From the NCBI GenBank assembly GCA_030141605.1, contig JAQGDQ010000984.1, positions 1 through 60,000 on the forward strand: a DNA stretch of 60,000 nucleotides, given 5' to 3'. Made by a program: the position numbers and the translations under genes. The notes below the pieces were generated by a model that saw only the letters and a program-made list of their open reading frames with translations, was not told where the DNA came from and did not search any database. Positions 33,553-60,000 of this stretch are shown piece by piece. The DNA comes from Tubiluchus corallicola (Eukaryota; Priapulida; Priapulimorpha; Priapulimorphida; Tubiluchidae). The first letter of the stretch is position 1. Each line of letters begins with the position of its first letter.

Positions 33553-34312
33553 AAAGAAGTGCACATCTCACGGAGTCTATGGCGCCGAAACTGGCATCGG
33601 AATCACGAAATTTAGTTGCTAATCGACTCACAGTCTATGGCGCCGAAACTGGCATCCGAATTACGAAATTTAGTTGCTAATCGACTCACAAAGTCTATGG
33701 CGCCAAAACTGACATCGGAATTACGAAATTTAGTTGCTAATCGACTCACAAAGTCTATGGCGCCGAAACTGGCATCCGAATTACGAAATTTAGTTGCTAA
33801 TCGACTCACAAAGTCTATGGCGCCAAAACTGACATCGGAATTACGAAATTTAGTTGCTAATCGACTCACAAAGTCTATGGCGCCGAAACTGGCATCCGAA
33901 TTACGAAATTTAGTTGCTAATCGACTCACAAAGTCTATGGCGCCAAAACTGACATCGGAATTACAAAATTTAGTTGCCAATCGACTCACAAAGTCTATGG
34001 CGCCGAAACTGGCATCGGAATTACGAAATCTGGTTGCTAATCGACTCACGAAGTTTACGGCGCCGAAACTGGCATCGGAATTGTGAAATTTAGTTGCAAA
34101 TCGACTCCCAGAGTCTATGGCGCCGAAACTGGCATCGGAATTGCGAAATTTATTTGCTAATCGACTCACGAGGTCTATGGCACCGGAACTGGCATCGGAA
34201 TTGCGAAATTTATTTGCTAATCGACTCGCGAGGTCTATGGCACCGGAACCAGCATCGGAATTGCGAAATTTAGTTGCTAATCGACTGGCAAAGAAATGTT
34301 CATCTCACGCAA
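33553..34312. repeat. 60-bp tandem array with GGCGCC, 12 copies, beyond the NEDD4 3' end
   Basis: TCTATGGCGCCGAAACTGGC recurs every 60 bp from 33576 to 34234. From about 33634 to 33990, two subtypes (GCCGAAACTGGCATCCG and GCCAAAACTGACATCGG) alternate, giving a 120-bp higher-order unit. Both strands are stop-free. Both flanks share AAGAARTG..CATCTCACG. Confidence 0.95.
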
Positions 34313-34615
34313 GATGAGCAGCAACATCCTTAACACAGAAAAAGATTAAAAAAAGACTTTTCATCATGGAATGCTGAACTGCCGTCACCGGATCGCCGTA
34401 GTCAGACACCGTTGCCGTTATTGTACCAAGTCGACGACTACCTGTACCAATGTGCCATCGGGTTTTGAGGATTGCCGTTGCTACGATAAGATTATAAGTT
34501 GCCGTCGTCGGATGTGTCGGAATCAAATGCCCGTGAAGAAAATATTTACACTTTACTGAAGGGAGGGCGAGGGTAGAGATGCCGTCGGACCAAGAGGAAA
34601 AATAGCGGGGTTTGC
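34313..34615 (-). other. Likely NEDD4 3' UTR
   Basis: Directly follows the NEDD4 stop on the minus strand and is richer in GC than the surrounding noncoding DNA, with several CCGTCG/GCCGT motifs. No polyadenylation signal could be fixed. Confidence 0.45.
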
Positions 34616-59554
<24,939 letters not shown>

Positions 59555-59600
59555 CTAAAAAGAGGAATAAGCTAGGATTAGAGGAGTAACAGTCTTGCTG

Positions 59601-59661
59601 TTTTTAAAAGAAACCCGGGCGATTGTGTAGACACGAGTTCAGAATAAAGAATGCTCTAACC
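59601..59661 (+). mobile_element. Truncated MITE family A left end
   Basis: TTTAAAAGAAACCCGGGCGA, then ACACGAGTTCAGAATAAAGA ATGCT, then interrupted by the hAT MITE at 59662. Confidence 0.7.
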
Positions 59662-60000
59662 CAGGGGTGTGCAAATTATCTGACTAGCCGGGCCACATTA
59701 AACTTTCCCACAATTCCTGCGGGCCACAGGCAGTTTGATCAAGGAGCCAAGTACAGAAAGGCCTAATAACGATTTTTTTTGCATCCGACCTGCGTACATC
59801 ATTACTAGTACACTCAAGAAACCATTTTAGAAGTTATTAAAATTTATATTACAAACCATATGTTTCTACTTTCAGGACAGATAGTGGTAATTTCATTACA
59901 ATGCATATTAGTAATGTGTATCACACAGTCTGTGTAGTACAGTGACATTAAGCTACAACCGTCTTGTAAGGGTTAATGGCATCCGATCTAGTAGAAAAAA
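59662..60000 (-). mobile_element. hAT-type MITE, cut by the window edge
   Basis: CAGGGGTGTGCAAATTATCT onward, same orientation as 12527-13007; the right terminus lies beyond the window. Confidence 0.9.

Noticed and set aside
33616-34169. 156- and 185-residue frames on opposite strands
   Set aside because: 60-bp satellite, stop-free on both strands.

Overview
The window is a piece of an invertebrate animal nuclear genome, probably a marine protostome. The genes have spliced exons with clean GT/AG borders, the proteins are metazoan (ATAD3, FEM1A/C-type, NEDD4-type HECT ligase), the intergenic DNA is AT-rich, and hAT, Tc1/pogo, LINE, SINE and TTAA-flanked elements are present. A degenerate TTAGG array hints at an ecdysozoan, but weakly. 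The species cannot be named from this sequence. Nothing bacterial was seen.

Layout. 1-3560: satellites and element fragments beyond the 3' end of ATAD3. 3643-16036 (minus): a complete five-exon ATAD3 gene, whose exon lengths sum to 1851 nt (616 residues plus stop). 16314-25386 (plus): a complete two-exon FEM1 gene (633 residues), head to head with ATAD3 across 277 bp. 25387-34560: mobile elements and satellites. 34616-59554 (minus): fifteen 3' exons of a NEDD4/NEDD4L-type E3 ubiquitin ligase (two WW domains and a full HECT domain ending at the true stop); its 5' end lies beyond the right edge. Two of the three genes act in ubiquitin transfer (FEM1 as a cullin-2 substrate receptor, NEDD4 as a HECT ligase). 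No functional link among the three can be shown from the sequence.

The remarkable feature is the introns. Four of the large intronic tandem arrays are built from the splice junction of the exon they touch. The FEM1 intron ends in 19 upstream copies of its own 3' splice site, including the first 15 nt of exon 2. The right-hand NEDD4 intron carries about 73 copies of a 64-bp unit containing the exon's last 13 nt, its CAG|GTACCT donor, and the end of a TTAA-type MITE. Another NEDD4 intron (36070-37737) is almost entirely about 30 copies of a 51-bp unit resembling its acceptor plus the exon start. A fourth array (about 50925-51236) repeats a donor. This looks like a recurrent process of tandem amplification anchored on splice junctions, which fills introns with decoy splice sites. 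It is the best candidate here for something undescribed.

Other material includes several families of short TTAA-flanked inverted-repeat elements, hAT MITEs with 8-bp target duplications, a 5S rRNA-derived composite, a tRNA-derived SINE, LINE and Tc1 relics, a telomere-like TTAGG array, and hairpin-forming minisatellites. Most long open frames in the window are translations of stop-free tandem repeats, not genes.
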